Origin: CAZTHK01 sp964613215
Lineage (GTDB): Bacteria > Krumholzibacteriota > Krumholzibacteriia > Krumholzibacteriales > CAZTHK01
NCBI GenBank assembly: GCA_964613215.1
Contig: CAZTHK010000010.1
Coordinates: 1 to 64,000, forward strand
Reading direction: 5' to 3'
Length of the DNA stretch: 64,000 bases
Shown here piece after piece: positions 1 to 9,151 of the stretch. Made by a program: the position numbers and the translations under genes. The notes under the pieces were generated by a model that was given only the letters and a program-made list of their open reading frames with translations, was not told where the DNA came from and made no database searches. Positions within the stretch are counted from its first letter, which is position 1. Every line of letters begins with the position of its first letter.

Positions 1-117
1 AAAGGAGCGCCCTTTTAATCATATTTTTAAAAGGCTATTTTGGACAGGTGTGATTCCGGTTAATAATTTCAGATTATTTGCCTTGACTGTCAAAGAGGGT
101 TATATTTCATACTAGTT
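1..117. other. non-coding start of window, possible promoter for lolD
   Basis: No coding sequence is evident. The first 15 bases can fold as a small hairpin (AAAGG, loop AGCGC, CCTTT) followed by a T, which may be the tail of a terminator belonging to a gene left of the window. TTGACT at 83-88 and CATACT at 108-113 are 19 bp apart and could be a weak sigma70 promoter. If so the transcript would begin almost at the GTG at 118, which has no Shine-Dalgarno site. This is a weak call. Confidence 0.25.
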
Positions 118-822
118 GTGAGTATTTTATCTGCAAGAGGGATATGGAAGGACTATCCGGTGACCGGAGGGAAGCTGGAGGTGCTCAAAGGACTTGAACT
201 GGAGGTCCAGGAGGGTGAGATAGTGGTAATTCTGGGTGTTTCGGGGAGTGGGAAGAGCACCCTGCTTCATATACTGGGGACGCTGGACAGGCCGGACAGG
301 GGAGAAATCATGGTAAAAGGGCAGAATACTCAACTTTCGTTGGAGGGAGATCTGAACCGGATCAGGAACCGGGAGATAGGATTTATCTTTCAGTTTCACT
401 ATCTGCTGCCCGAATTCACCGCTCTGGAAAATGTGATGCTTCCGGCCTATCTAAGAGGTGGCAGAAGAAGATTCGCCCGTCAGAGGGCTGTTGATTTGCT
501 GGAAGAGGTGGGGTTGGGGGGCAGGCTGTCTCACCGTCCTGCCGAGCTTTCGGGGGGAGAACAACAGAGGGTGGCGGTGGCCAGAGCTCTTATGAACAGC
601 CCCGAGATAGTGCTGGCCGATGAACCGTCCGGTAATCTGGATCAGGGTACCAGTGAGAGCCTTCACCGGTTGATAGAAAACTTGAGCAGGACAAAGAAGC
701 AGACCTTTGTTATCGTTACTCACAAGAAGAGTATATTGAATATAGCTGACAGGGCCATGAAACTGGAGAATGGCAAACTTAAGCCTCTGGAAGTGATCAA
801 TCATGAAGTGTCAGATTTGTAA
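118..822 (+). CDS. lolD: LolD-like ABC transporter ATPase (lipoprotein release)
   Basis: ATP-hydrolysing subunit of the LolCDE type, which extracts lipoproteins from the inner membrane for delivery to the outer membrane. The 234-residue protein has a Walker A (GVSGSGKST, residues 40-48), the ABC signature LSGGEQQRV (144-152), a Walker B ending LADEP (166-170) and the switch His at 202. Length and N-terminus match the LolD/MacB ATPase group. The GTG at 118 gives the family-like N-terminus MSILSARGI but has no clear ribosome site. The membrane partners (LolC/E) are not in the window. The last 20 bases overlap mcsA, implying translational coupling. A MacB-like efflux ATPase is the main alternative. 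Confidence 0.8.
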   Translation: MSILSARGIWKDYPVTGGKLEVLKGLELEVQEGEIVVILGVSGSGKSTLLHILGTLDRPDRGEIMVKGQNTQLSLEGDLNRIRNREIGFIFQFHYLLPEFTALENVMLPAYLRGGRRRFARQRAVDLLEEVGLGGRLSHRPAELSGGEQQRVAVARALMNSPEIVLADEPSGNLDQGTSESLHRLIENLSRTKKQTFVIVTHKKSILNIADRAMKLENGKLKPLEVINHEVSDL

Positions 823-1315
823 GAAGGCCGAGGCGAGCATACATGTAACCAATATGGTGGGAGACAAGGTAAAAAAACTCCACCTGTGCAGGAAGTGTGC
901 CGAGGAAAAGGGTTACGATTACATCAAGAAGAGCAATTTTAAAATGGGAGATCTGCTATCCGGCCTGGTTTCGTCATCCCACAAATCGGCTGAGAAGAAA
1001 GAGGGGCTGGTATGTCCCAACTGTGGATTGAGCTTCTCCGAGTTCGAAAGGGTTAGCAGGCTGGGATGCTCGGAATGTTACAGATTTTTCCAGATTCAGC
1101 TGCCGCCCCTGCTCAGGAGTATACACGGTGATACCAGGCATGTAGGAAAATTTCCCAAGCGAATGGGAAAACGCCTGGAGCTGAAGAGAAGCATCGACCG
1201 GCTTCGCAATGAGCTGGACAGGGCTGTGGAGGTTGAAGACTATGAGAAAGCGGCGGAGCTCAGGGACAGGATAAATGATCTAAAGGAGAAGGCAGAGCCT
1301 GAAAATGAACGCTGA
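803..1315 (+). CDS. mcsA: McsA, zinc-binding activator of the McsB arginine kinase
   Basis: McsA binds and activates the protein-arginine kinase McsB. The 170-residue protein has four CxxC pairs (C3/C6, C29/C32, C71/C74, C89/C92), the family's zinc-binding layout, and a C-terminal UVR (UvrB/UvrC-like) helical hairpin at about residues 127-162. It starts 20 bp inside lolD and overlaps mcsB by 11 bp, so lolD-mcsA-mcsB should be read as one coupled unit. In Firmicutes the operon also holds the repressor gene ctsR; none is present here. Confidence 0.9.
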   Translation: MKCQICKKAEASIHVTNMVGDKVKKLHLCRKCAEEKGYDYIKKSNFKMGDLLSGLVSSSHKSAEKKEGLVCPNCGLSFSEFERVSRLGCSECYRFFQIQLPPLLRSIHGDTRHVGKFPKRMGKRLELKRSIDRLRNELDRAVEVEDYEKAAELRDRINDLKEKAEPENER

Positions 1316-2360
1316 TCACATTGATACACTTATATCCAGGCCGGCCGGCTGGCTGGTGGGGGACAGGGATAAGACCGGAGTGGTTCTATCCTCCAGGGTG
1401 AGGCTTGCCAGAAACCTGAATAAACGCAAGTTTACCCATTATGCGGATGACGGACAGTTGGAGAATATTAGAGACAAAGTGGTTTCCGTGCTCAAGGAAA
1501 CACCGCCCATGAAGAGAGCACACTTTATAAATATGGATGAGATAAGCAGGGAGGAGAGGATATTACTGGCTGAGAGAAGGCTGATATCAGGGGAGATGGT
1601 CAAGAATTATCAGAAGAGGACCCTGGCGGTGAGGGGTAATGAAAAGTTGAGTGTGATGATAAACGAGGAGGATCATCTGAGGCTTCAGTCCATAGAAGCT
1701 GGTCTTTCGGTCAAGAAGGCCTTCCAGAGGGTTGATGAACTGGACGACCGCCTGGATAATCAGCTGGAATTCGCCTTTTCTGAGAAGCTGGGTTATCTGA
1801 CCGCCTGTCCCACCAATGTAGGGACGGGGTTGAGGATTTCAGCCATGGTTCATCTCCCCGGCCTGGTTCACAGCGATGATATCAGGCAGGTGGTGGAGGG
1901 ATTAAGGCAGGTCAGACTGACTGTACGCGGGTCTTACGGTGAAGGTAGTGAGGTGGTGGGCGATTTCTTCCAGATATCCAACAATATCACCCTGGGTCAA
2001 TCGGAGAAGGATATGGTGAAAGACCTTGAGGTACATGTGAGAAAGGTAATAGAATTTGAGAAAAAAGCGCGCAGGGAATTAGTTAAAGAGGCACGGACTT
2101 TGCTCGAAGATAAGATATGGAGAGCTTACGGCTTACTGAAGAATGCCAGATTGTTCAGTTCCAAGGAAGCTATGGCATTGATATCTACCGTCAGGATGGG
2201 GGTGGGGCTGGGAATAATCGACGACGTAAAGCTGGAGAACCTTAATGAAATCCTGATTATGATTCAGCCGATGCATATACAGAGGAAATACGGAGAGGAT
2301 TTATCGGCGGAAAACAGGGATAAATTAAGGGCAGATTATATAAGAGATATATTTTCTTGA
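1305..2360 (+). CDS. mcsB: McsB protein-arginine kinase
   Basis: Phosphoguanidino kinase that phosphorylates arginine side chains of proteins and marks them for ClpCP degradation. The 351-residue length is normal. The N-terminal SSRVRLARN motif (29-37) binds nucleotide. The substrate loop contains NEEDH (120-124), where the catalytic glutamate lies, and the conserved cysteine of CPTNVGTGLR is C168. RDKLRA at 338-343 fits the RDxxRA phosphoarginine-sensing motif known from Bacillus and Geobacillus McsB, which argues for a true McsB rather than a metabolic arginine or creatine kinase. It follows mcsA with an 11 bp overlap and precedes clpC by 41 bp. Confidence 0.9.
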   Translation: MNADHIDTLISRPAGWLVGDRDKTGVVLSSRVRLARNLNKRKFTHYADDGQLENIRDKVVSVLKETPPMKRAHFINMDEISREERILLAERRLISGEMVKNYQKRTLAVRGNEKLSVMINEEDHLRLQSIEAGLSVKKAFQRVDELDDRLDNQLEFAFSEKLGYLTACPTNVGTGLRISAMVHLPGLVHSDDIRQVVEGLRQVRLTVRGSYGEGSEVVGDFFQISNNITLGQSEKDMVKDLEVHVRKVIEFEKKARRELVKEARTLLEDKIWRAYGLLKNARLFSSKEAMALISTVRMGVGLGIIDDVKLENLNEILIMIQPMHIQRKYGEDLSAENRDKLRADYIRDIFS

Positions 2361-2401
2361 TTAATTAGATAATTAAGAGAGGGAAAGGAAAACGGGTATT
2401 T

Positions 2402-4855
2402 ATGAATGACAAGTTTACAGAAAGGGTAAGAAAGGTAATATACCTGGCCCGGGATGAAGCCAACAGGCTGCAGCATGACTATATAGGGACAGAGCATCTT
2501 CTCCTGGGTATAGTACGGGAAGGTGAAGGTATTGCGGCAAGGGTATTGCAGAAACTGGACCTGGATCTGGATCAGATTCAGAAGGCCATCGAGAATCTGG
2601 TAAAACCGACCGGAGGAACCCTTACCCTGGGAGAGATTCCCCTTACCCCCAGAGCCAAGAGGGTGCTGGAGCTGTCGGTAGAGGAGGCCAGGCTGCTGGG
2701 TCACAGCTATGTGGGAACCGAGCATCTGCTGCTGGGACTGATTAGGGAGGGTGAAGGTGTGGCGGCGAGAGTACTTCTGGAACTGGGTGTGGACAGAAAG
2801 AAGGTCCGGGAGGAGATAATGCGAATCCTGCACCGGAGTGGTGGAAGCATAGATGCACAGAGGGGCAAGAAGGGAAAGAGCGAAACGCCCAATCTGGACC
2901 AGTTCGGCAGGGATCTGACTAATCTGGCCCGGGAGAACAAGCTTGATCCCATAATAGGCAGGGATAAGGAGATATCCAGGGTCCTGCAGATTCTATGCAG
3001 AAGAAAGAAGAATAATCCCGTACTGATGGGTGAACCTGGAGTAGGAAAGACCGCAATAGTGGAGGGATTGGCTCAGAGGATTGTGGGAAATAAGGTCCCG
3101 GAGCTGCTCAGCGACAAGAGGATAACAACGCTAGATCTTGCATCTATTGTTGCAGGTACAAAATACAGAGGACAGTTCGAGGAGAGGTTGAAGACTATCC
3201 TGAATGAGCTGGCCAGCAACGACAATGTGATTATCTTCATAGATGAGATTCATACCATAGTGGGAGCCGGCGGAGCGGAGGGAGCAATAGATGCGTCCAA
3301 CATGCTGAAACCGGCCCTGGCCAGGGGAGAGATTCAGTGTATCGGAGCCACCACCCTGGATGAATACAGAAAGAATATCGAGAAGGACGGCGCCCTGGAG
3401 AGGAGATTTCAGCCTATCCTTATCAATCCTCCCACCGAGGGGGAGACCATAGAAATAATAGAGGGGCTTCGGGACAAGTATGAAGCTCATCACCGCACCA
3501 AGTTCTCCAGGGAGGCGGTACGCCAGGCTGTCCACCTGTCACAGAGATACATCCAGGGGCGGTTTCTGCCCGATAAAGCAATAGATATTATTGACGAAGC
3601 CGGTGCCAGGGCAAGACTGTCCACCACTACCATACCCAAGGAACTGAGGGAGATGGAGTTGAAGATCGAGCAGATAGCCAAGGAGAAGGAATCATCCATA
3701 CAGGCTCAGGAGTTCGAAAAGGCTGCATCCTACCGGGATCAGGAGAAGGAACTGAGAAGGGAACTGAAGGAGAGGCACCGCAGATGGGAGGAGTCGAGGC
3801 AGGAGAGCCAGTCCAAGGTTACCGAGAAGGACATAGCCAGGGTGATATCGGAGATCACCGGTATCCCTGTCTCCGACGTAGAGGAGGAGGAGACCGTCAA
3901 GCTTCTGAATCTGGAAGATGAGTTGCGCAAGAGGGTGGTTGGCCAGGAGAAAGCGCTGGAAACCATCTCCAGGGCTATGAGGCGTAACAGAGCGGGACTG
4001 CGCGATCCCAAGAGGCCCATTGGCTCATTCGTATTTCTCGGACCCACCGGGGTGGGAAAGACGGAACTTGCCAAGACACTTTCCGCCACCCTGTTCGAGA
4101 GCGAGGACGCCCTGATTCAGATAGATATGTCTGAATACATGGAAAAATTTGCCATATCCCGGTTGATAGGTGCTCCTCCCGGTTATGTTGGTTACGAAGA
4201 GGGAGGCCAGCTTACCGAAAAGGTGAGAAGGAAGCCGTATTCGGTGGTTCTTCTGGATGAGATTGAAAAAGCCCATCCGGATGTGTTCAACATTCTGCTC
4301 CAGATACTGGAAGAGGGGAGTTTAACCGATGCCTTCGGCAGAAGGGTTGATTTCAAGAACACGGTGCTGATTATGACCTCCAATATAGGAGCCCAGAGGA
4401 TCAAGGGGAAGCAGGGAATGGGATTCATATCAGCCGATGACACCGAGGCCAGCTATGAACAGATGAAAGCGAAGATACTGGAGGAATCCAGAAAGATGTT
4501 CAACCCTGAATTCATCAACCGTCTGGATGAAATAATAGTATTCCGCAGGCTTGATGAGGATGATCTTATGCAGATCATCGATATTCTGCTGAAGGATCTC
4601 TACGGCAGGCTGGAAGCTCAGAGCTTCGACTTCGAAATCACCAAGGGGGCAAGGGAGTTCATCATGAAGAGGGGTTACAATCCGGAGATGGGAGCCAGAC
4701 CGCTTAAGAGAGCTATCCAGAAGTATCTCGAGGATCCCCTCAGCGAAAAACTTCTGAATGGCGAGATATCGGCAGATGATGGGAAGCTCAAGATCAGCAC
4801 TACGGAAGATGGTGAGAAACTGGAATTTAACGTAGAGAAGAGTGTACAGTCCTGA
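2402..4855 (+). CDS. clpC: ClpC, AAA+ unfoldase of the Clp protease
   Basis: Hsp100 unfoldase that feeds proteins to ClpP, including phosphoarginine-tagged substrates. In its 817 residues it has two N-terminal Clp repeats (about 1-145), AAA1 with Walker A GEPGVGKT (210-217), a short UVR-like M domain (about 435-460) and AAA2 with Walker A GPTGVGKT (547-554). The loop GMGF near residue 671 is in the position of the ClpP-docking loop. The short M domain separates it from ClpB. Directly downstream of mcsAB, it completes the kinase-adaptor-unfoldase set. clpP is not in the window. Confidence 0.93.
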   Translation: MNDKFTERVRKVIYLARDEANRLQHDYIGTEHLLLGIVREGEGIAARVLQKLDLDLDQIQKAIENLVKPTGGTLTLGEIPLTPRAKRVLELSVEEARLLGHSYVGTEHLLLGLIREGEGVAARVLLELGVDRKKVREEIMRILHRSGGSIDAQRGKKGKSETPNLDQFGRDLTNLARENKLDPIIGRDKEISRVLQILCRRKKNNPVLMGEPGVGKTAIVEGLAQRIVGNKVPELLSDKRITTLDLASIVAGTKYRGQFEERLKTILNELASNDNVIIFIDEIHTIVGAGGAEGAIDASNMLKPALARGEIQCIGATTLDEYRKNIEKDGALERRFQPILINPPTEGETIEIIEGLRDKYEAHHRTKFSREAVRQAVHLSQRYIQGRFLPDKAIDIIDEAGARARLSTTTIPKELREMELKIEQIAKEKESSIQAQEFEKAASYRDQEKELRRELKERHRRWEESRQESQSKVTEKDIARVISEITGIPVSDVEEEETVKLLNLEDELRKRVVGQEKALETISRAMRRNRAGLRDPKRPIGSFVFLGPTGVGKTELAKTLSATLFESEDALIQIDMSEYMEKFAISRLIGAPPGYVGYEEGGQLTEKVRRKPYSVVLLDEIEKAHPDVFNILLQILEEGSLTDAFGRRVDFKNTVLIMTSNIGAQRIKGKQGMGFISADDTEASYEQMKAKILEESRKMFNPEFINRLDEIIVFRRLDEDDLMQIIDILLKDLYGRLEAQSFDFEITKGAREFIMKRGYNPEMGARPLKRAIQKYLEDPLSEKLLNGEISADDGKLKISTTEDGEKLEFNVEKSVQS

Positions 4856-5036
4856 TATCCGGATTGTTCATCCTTCCATCTGTATAGTTAATGGGAACCT
4901 TATCCCTCCCTGTGTGTAGAACAGTTTAAATTATTACAGAAATCCGGCAACCCCCCTGAATTTCAGCGCAATAAATTATCATTTTTGGATGAGACTTGAA
5001 CAGCCGGTAATTATTCAGGATAGTACCGCTACCTGG

Positions 5037-5065
5037 TTGCTTTAAATCAACGGGACGGTTATATT
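5037..5065 (+). promoter_or_regulatory. candidate sigma70 promoter for the bamA-lpx operon
   Basis: TTGCTT (5037-5042), a 17 bp spacer, then TATATT (5060-5065) lie about 70 bp before the bamA GTG in a 281 bp gap. The -10 matches five of six consensus bases, the -35 only three. No terminator for clpC could be made out in the same gap. Confidence 0.35.
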
Positions 5066-5136
5066 TTTAATTGCATAGGAAAAAGGCCTGTGATAGGATA
5101 TACCGGATTTCGCCGGGAAAAGGTTAGGAGTATAGA

Positions 5137-7380
5137 GTGAAACGGTTGACATTTCTTATCTTATTGATTGTGATGACACACTCGGCCGCCCGTGCCCAGA
5201 CGGTGGACAGGGTGAGAGTGGAAGGTAACCATAATGTTTCAACCGAAAAGATAGTAGCTATATTCGGAATTGAACCGGGCAGCGAGTTGAAGGGGGAACA
5301 GGTCTCCCGGGGAATCAAGCGCCTTTTCAAAACCAAGAACTTTTCCGATATCGCAGCCTATTACCGGGAAGTGGACGGAGAGGGAGTTGTGGTTTTAAAG
5401 GTGGAGGAGTATCCCCTGGTAGCGAATGTTCAGGTGGAGGGTATAAAGAAGCTGGAACCTGAGGACGTAAGGACCAAGATAACTCTGAGAAACGGTTTCT
5501 TTGCCAGGCCATCCATTATTACCTCCGATAAATCCGAAATAAAGAAGCTGTATCAGGGAGAGGGTTACAGCAATACCAGGGTGGAGGTAGAGCGGAAGAG
5601 CATAGGGGAGAGTTCCGTGGTGGTGGTATACAGGATCAATGAAGGGGAGAAGATAAACATAAGGCATATCGATTTTATCGGTAACGGTGCGGTTGACTCG
5701 GACAGATTGAGGGATGTGATGACCAGCCAGGAGGACAGATGGTGGAGGGGCGGGGAATTCAATCCCGATACCCTGGAGATGGATCTGAAAAAAATCGAGA
5801 AGGTGTATGCCGACCAGGGATATCTGGATGCAGATGCTTCGGTTTATCGCAAGGTGGTAACAGGTGACGGTGAACATCTGGATATTTATATCAGAATAGA
5901 GGAGGGGAAAAGGTACTATGTGGGTGACATAACCTGGTCAGGTAACGAGATAATCAAGGATGAAGTAATTGAGAATATCATACCTCTGGAGGAGGATGAC
6001 GTTTTCTCACTGATAGATATTGAAATGACTCAGTACCAGTTGAACAGCCTGTACTGGGAAAGGGGATACATATACACCAGAATTGTACCGGAGCAGAGGG
6101 TAGACCGGCGCAAGATAGACATGCATCTTAATATTGTGGAAAATGAACCTGCTCATATAAATGAGATAAAGATAAGCGGCAACACCAAGACATTTGAGAC
6201 GGTTATCCGCAGGGAACTGGAGGTGTATCCCGGGGATAAGTTTGTCCTCAAGGAGGTTCGCAGAAGCCTCAGAGAGATTTTCCAGCTGGGTTATTTCCAG
6301 GTCCCTCCCAAGCTGAATACAGAGAGGATAAATGAAGAGGGAGATATAAACCTGTTGATAGATGTTACCGAAAAACAGACCGGTAATTTCAAGATGGGAG
6401 CAGGATTCTCTCAGCTGAATTCCCTGAGCGGGTTCCTGGGGGTGTCCGAGAATAACTTCCTGGGAAGGGGTAAATCCATATCACTTAACTGGGAATTCGG
6501 CAGATACAGGAAAAATCTTCAGCTTCAGTACATGGAGCCGCATCTGTTCGGAAGTGAGACCATGATGTCAATCTCGGTATTCAACTGGGTCCAGAACAGG
6601 GTTCAACAGCAGTATTATACCGACAGGAGGAAGGGGTTCTCTGTCCGTTTGGGCCATCCCATGCCGTGGTTGGATTATTCAACGATGCTGGCGAGGTACC
6701 GCCTCGAATCGGTGGAATTATCGGATTTCTCCTCCAGCTATCCCCGCACCGGTATGCTGCAATCTACCGATTGGCCTATGATCAAGAGCAGTGTAACTTT
6801 CACTTTCAGGAGGAATTCTACCGACAGTCCCTTCCATCCTACCAGTGGTTCGATAAGTGAAATGAACGCTGAATTCTCCGGAGGAATGCTGGGTGGAAAT
6901 GTGGGATTCCAGAAGTATTCCGCCGAGATGTCCTGGTTCAGGAATCTTTTCTGGAAATTTACGTTTCACTTAAAGGCCAACGCCGGAATTATCGATCCCG
7001 TTGGAAGCGATGCCCTGGAGGACTTCGAGAAGTACCGTCTGGGTGGTAACAGGATGTATGCTCTCCGGGGATACGATTACTATGAAATAGTTCCTGAGGG
7101 CAATGATCCATATGTGGGAGGGCGGTTTATGACTACCCTGGTCCAGGAGATAGTGTTTCCCTTCTCCCGGCAGGTATACGGCCTTCTCTTCTTCGATGCG
7201 GGGAATACATGGAATTCTTTCGGCGAAGCGGATATATTTAATCTAAAGAGAGGACTGGGAGTGGGAATAAGGCTGGAGATGCCGGGAATGGGTAACCTGG
7301 GGTTTGATTATGGTTATGGATTTGACAAGGCGGGTGGTCCGGCCTGGGAGCCTCACTTTACTTTCGGTTCATTCTTCTAG
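5137..7380 (+). CDS. bamA: BamA, outer-membrane protein assembly factor
   Basis: Omp85-family barrel that folds and inserts beta-barrel proteins into the outer membrane. The 747-residue protein begins with a Sec signal peptide cleaved near ARAQ (about 18-21). Five POTRA repeats follow, each with the pattern VxGN or similar (VRVEGNHNVS, VQVEGIKK, IDFIGNGAV, ITWSGNEII, IKISGNTKT). From about residue 400 it is a 16-strand-type barrel with the ALRGY motif (near 643), equivalent to the VRGF loop. It ends in Phe, as outer-membrane barrels do. The GTG at 5137 is supported by TTAGGAG six bases upstream. It heads the envelope operon. Confidence 0.93.
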   Translation: MKRLTFLILLIVMTHSAARAQTVDRVRVEGNHNVSTEKIVAIFGIEPGSELKGEQVSRGIKRLFKTKNFSDIAAYYREVDGEGVVVLKVEEYPLVANVQVEGIKKLEPEDVRTKITLRNGFFARPSIITSDKSEIKKLYQGEGYSNTRVEVERKSIGESSVVVVYRINEGEKINIRHIDFIGNGAVDSDRLRDVMTSQEDRWWRGGEFNPDTLEMDLKKIEKVYADQGYLDADASVYRKVVTGDGEHLDIYIRIEEGKRYYVGDITWSGNEIIKDEVIENIIPLEEDDVFSLIDIEMTQYQLNSLYWERGYIYTRIVPEQRVDRRKIDMHLNIVENEPAHINEIKISGNTKTFETVIRRELEVYPGDKFVLKEVRRSLREIFQLGYFQVPPKLNTERINEEGDINLLIDVTEKQTGNFKMGAGFSQLNSLSGFLGVSENNFLGRGKSISLNWEFGRYRKNLQLQYMEPHLFGSETMMSISVFNWVQNRVQQQYYTDRRKGFSVRLGHPMPWLDYSTMLARYRLESVELSDFSSSYPRTGMLQSTDWPMIKSSVTFTFRRNSTDSPFHPTSGSISEMNAEFSGGMLGGNVGFQKYSAEMSWFRNLFWKFTFHLKANAGIIDPVGSDALEDFEKYRLGGNRMYALRGYDYYEIVPEGNDPYVGGRFMTTLVQEIVFPFSRQVYGLLFFDAGNTWNSFGEADIFNLKRGLGVGIRLEMPGMGNLGFDYGYGFDKAGGPAWEPHFTFGSFF

Positions 7381-7408
7381 AAAACTGTTTATTGTTTGAA
7401 TGTTTTTA

Positions 7409-7414
7409 TATAAT
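7409..7414 (+). promoter_or_regulatory. possible -10 element before skp
   Basis: A perfect TATAAT lies in the 67 bp gap between bamA and skp, but no convincing -35 hexamer sits 16-18 bp upstream. It could be an internal promoter that raises skp and lpx expression. The following ribosome site AGAAGGAGG (7433-7441) is strong. Confidence 0.3.
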
Positions 7415-7447
7415 TTAGCATTATTCTGAATTAGAAGGAGGAATAAG

Positions 7448-7990
7448 ATGAAAAAGCTGACTCTGATGATAATAGGTTTCTTTGTTCTGACCAGCTTACC
7501 CTTGAATTCACTGTCAGCCCAGGATGTAAAGATAGGTTATGTTAACTGGGTGACCATAATCGGAGAATTCAAGGAGACAGTTGAGGCGGTGGAGGAATAC
7601 AACAAGGAGCTGGAAGCCTGGAAGATGAAAGCTGCCGAGATGGAGAAAGAGATAGCTCAGCTGCGTGAAGAGATCAGCAGCCAGAGCCTTATGTTGAGCG
7701 AGGAGAGCCTGGCCAAGAAGAGGCTGGAGCTGGAGCAGAAGAAAAAGGAGTATGAAAGCTACGTCAATGAGGTCTTCGGTGAAGAGGGAAAGGCGGTAAG
7801 GCGAAGCAGGGAGATTCAACAGCCCCTGGTTGAAAAAATCGGCAAGACTATAGAGGAGATTGCCCAGGAGGAGGGATACACCCTGATTCTGGATGCATCT
7901 CAGACTGCGGTTGTTTATGCAGAGAAGGATATGGATCTTACCGATAAGGTTCTGGAGCGGCTTCAGCAGGATATGGAGACGGTTGAGTAG
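7448..7990 (+). CDS. skp: Skp/OmpH-family periplasmic chaperone
   Basis: Periplasmic holdase that carries unfolded outer-membrane proteins to the Bam complex. The 180-residue protein has a Sec signal peptide cleaved near SLSAQ (about 21-25) and the family opening VKIGYVN. A long charged coiled-coil (about 45-120), rich in Glu, Lys and Leu heptads, corresponds to the Skp tentacles. The C-terminal strand segment (YTLILDAS) returns to the body. The strong ribosome site ends seven bases before the ATG. Position between bamA and lpxD is the widespread Gram-negative arrangement. Confidence 0.9.
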   Translation: MKKLTLMIIGFFVLTSLPLNSLSAQDVKIGYVNWVTIIGEFKETVEAVEEYNKELEAWKMKAAEMEKEIAQLREEISSQSLMLSEESLAKKRLELEQKKKEYESYVNEVFGEEGKAVRRSREIQQPLVEKIGKTIEEIAQEEGYTLILDASQTAVVYAEKDMDLTDKVLERLQQDMETVE

Positions 7991-8092
7991 AATAAGATGG
8001 AGAGATAGAAAAGTTTATTATTTACATTTCATCACAGCCGGGGTTAGAATGACCGGATATATCAGTAAAAGAACTGTGTGCAGGAAAGTTCA

Positions 8093-9151
8093 ATGGTTTC
8101 ATATTCATTAAAAAAGCTTGCCAGCATGGTGGATGGAGAGATAATCGGTGATAGTAATGTAACCATAAGCGGGGTGGCGGGTATTAAGGAAGCCTCCCCC
8201 GGGGAGATTACCTTTCTGGCGAATCCCAAATATGAATCCTACCTGAATGAAACCAGAGCAGCTGCCATAATTACCAACAGAAAAGGTAAATGCAGGCAGC
8301 CGGTACTGAAGGTCAATAACCCCTATATGGCTTTCCTAAAGGTAGTGAAGCTCTTCTATGAAAAGCCGCTGGATAAGTATCCCCGCCGTATTCACCCTAC
8401 CGCTGTTGTTCCATCCAGTACAGTATTGGGAGAGGATGTTCATATCGGGGCCTACGCCGTAATAGGCGGGAATGCAGTCATCGGTGATCGAACCACGGTG
8501 TTATCCCATACCTGTATATCCGAAGGGGTAACCATAGGTAAGGAATGCGTAATATACCCCCAGGTTACCATAAGGGAGGGGTGCAAACTTGATGACAGGG
8601 TGATAGTACATGCCGGAGCGGTTATTGGAAGTGATGGATTCGGATATGCCAAGGATGGAAACACCCACCAGAAAATCCCTCAGATTGGAATAGTGCATCT
8701 GGAGGATGATGTGGAGGTGGGAGCGAATTCCACCGTGGACCGTGCTACCACCGGAGTGACTATGATCAAAAGTGGGTCCAAGATCGATAACCTGGTCCAG
8801 ATTGCACACAATGTAGTGGTTGGTGAAAATTCAATTCTTGCTGCCCAGGTTGGTGTGTCCGGCAGTACCGAACTGGGAAAGAATGTCGTTCTGGCCGGCC
8901 AGGCCGGACTGGTAGGTCATATAAAGATTGGAAATGGTGCCAGAGTTGGCGCTCAAGGGGGAGTTACCAAATCGATACCCCCTGAGACCAGCGTTTCGGG
9001 ATACCCGGCACGGGAGCATCAGAAAGCCCGCAGAATTTATGCTGCTTCGGCCAGATTGCCAAAGCTGGTAAAGGAGCTGAGAACACTAAAGAAGAGAGTA
9101 GAGGAACTCGAGCTGGAGAGGGAGAATGGTTCGTCAGCAGAAGACCATTAA
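8093..9151 (+). CDS. lpxD: LpxD, UDP-3-O-acylglucosamine N-acyltransferase
   Basis: Third step of lipid A synthesis: transfers a hydroxyacyl chain from ACP to the 2-amino group of UDP-3-O-acylglucosamine. An N-terminal uridine-binding domain (about 1-95) precedes a left-handed beta-helix of hexapeptide repeats (about 100-310) and a C-terminal helix rich in Leu, Lys and Glu. The catalytic His of the QIAHN motif is at 239. I chose the ATG at 8093 because AGGAAAG stands four bases before it; a GTG at 8078 in the same frame lacks a ribosome site. Its 3' end overlaps lpxC by 26 bp. Confidence 0.93.
   Translation: MVSYSLKKLASMVDGEIIGDSNVTISGVAGIKEASPGEITFLANPKYESYLNETRAAAIITNRKGKCRQPVLKVNNPYMAFLKVVKLFYEKPLDKYPRRIHPTAVVPSSTVLGEDVHIGAYAVIGGNAVIGDRTTVLSHTCISEGVTIGKECVIYPQVTIREGCKLDDRVIVHAGAVIGSDGFGYAKDGNTHQKIPQIGIVHLEDDVEVGANSTVDRATTGVTMIKSGSKIDNLVQIAHNVVVGENSILAAQVGVSGSTELGKNVVLAGQAGLVGHIKIGNGARVGAQGGVTKSIPPETSVSGYPAREHQKARRIYAASARLPKLVKELRTLKKRVEELELERENGSSAEDH

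Noticed and set aside
2707..4443. Several long minus-strand frames inside clpC
   Set aside because: They mirror a strongly conserved gene with biased codons; translations show no family motif and no ribosome sites.
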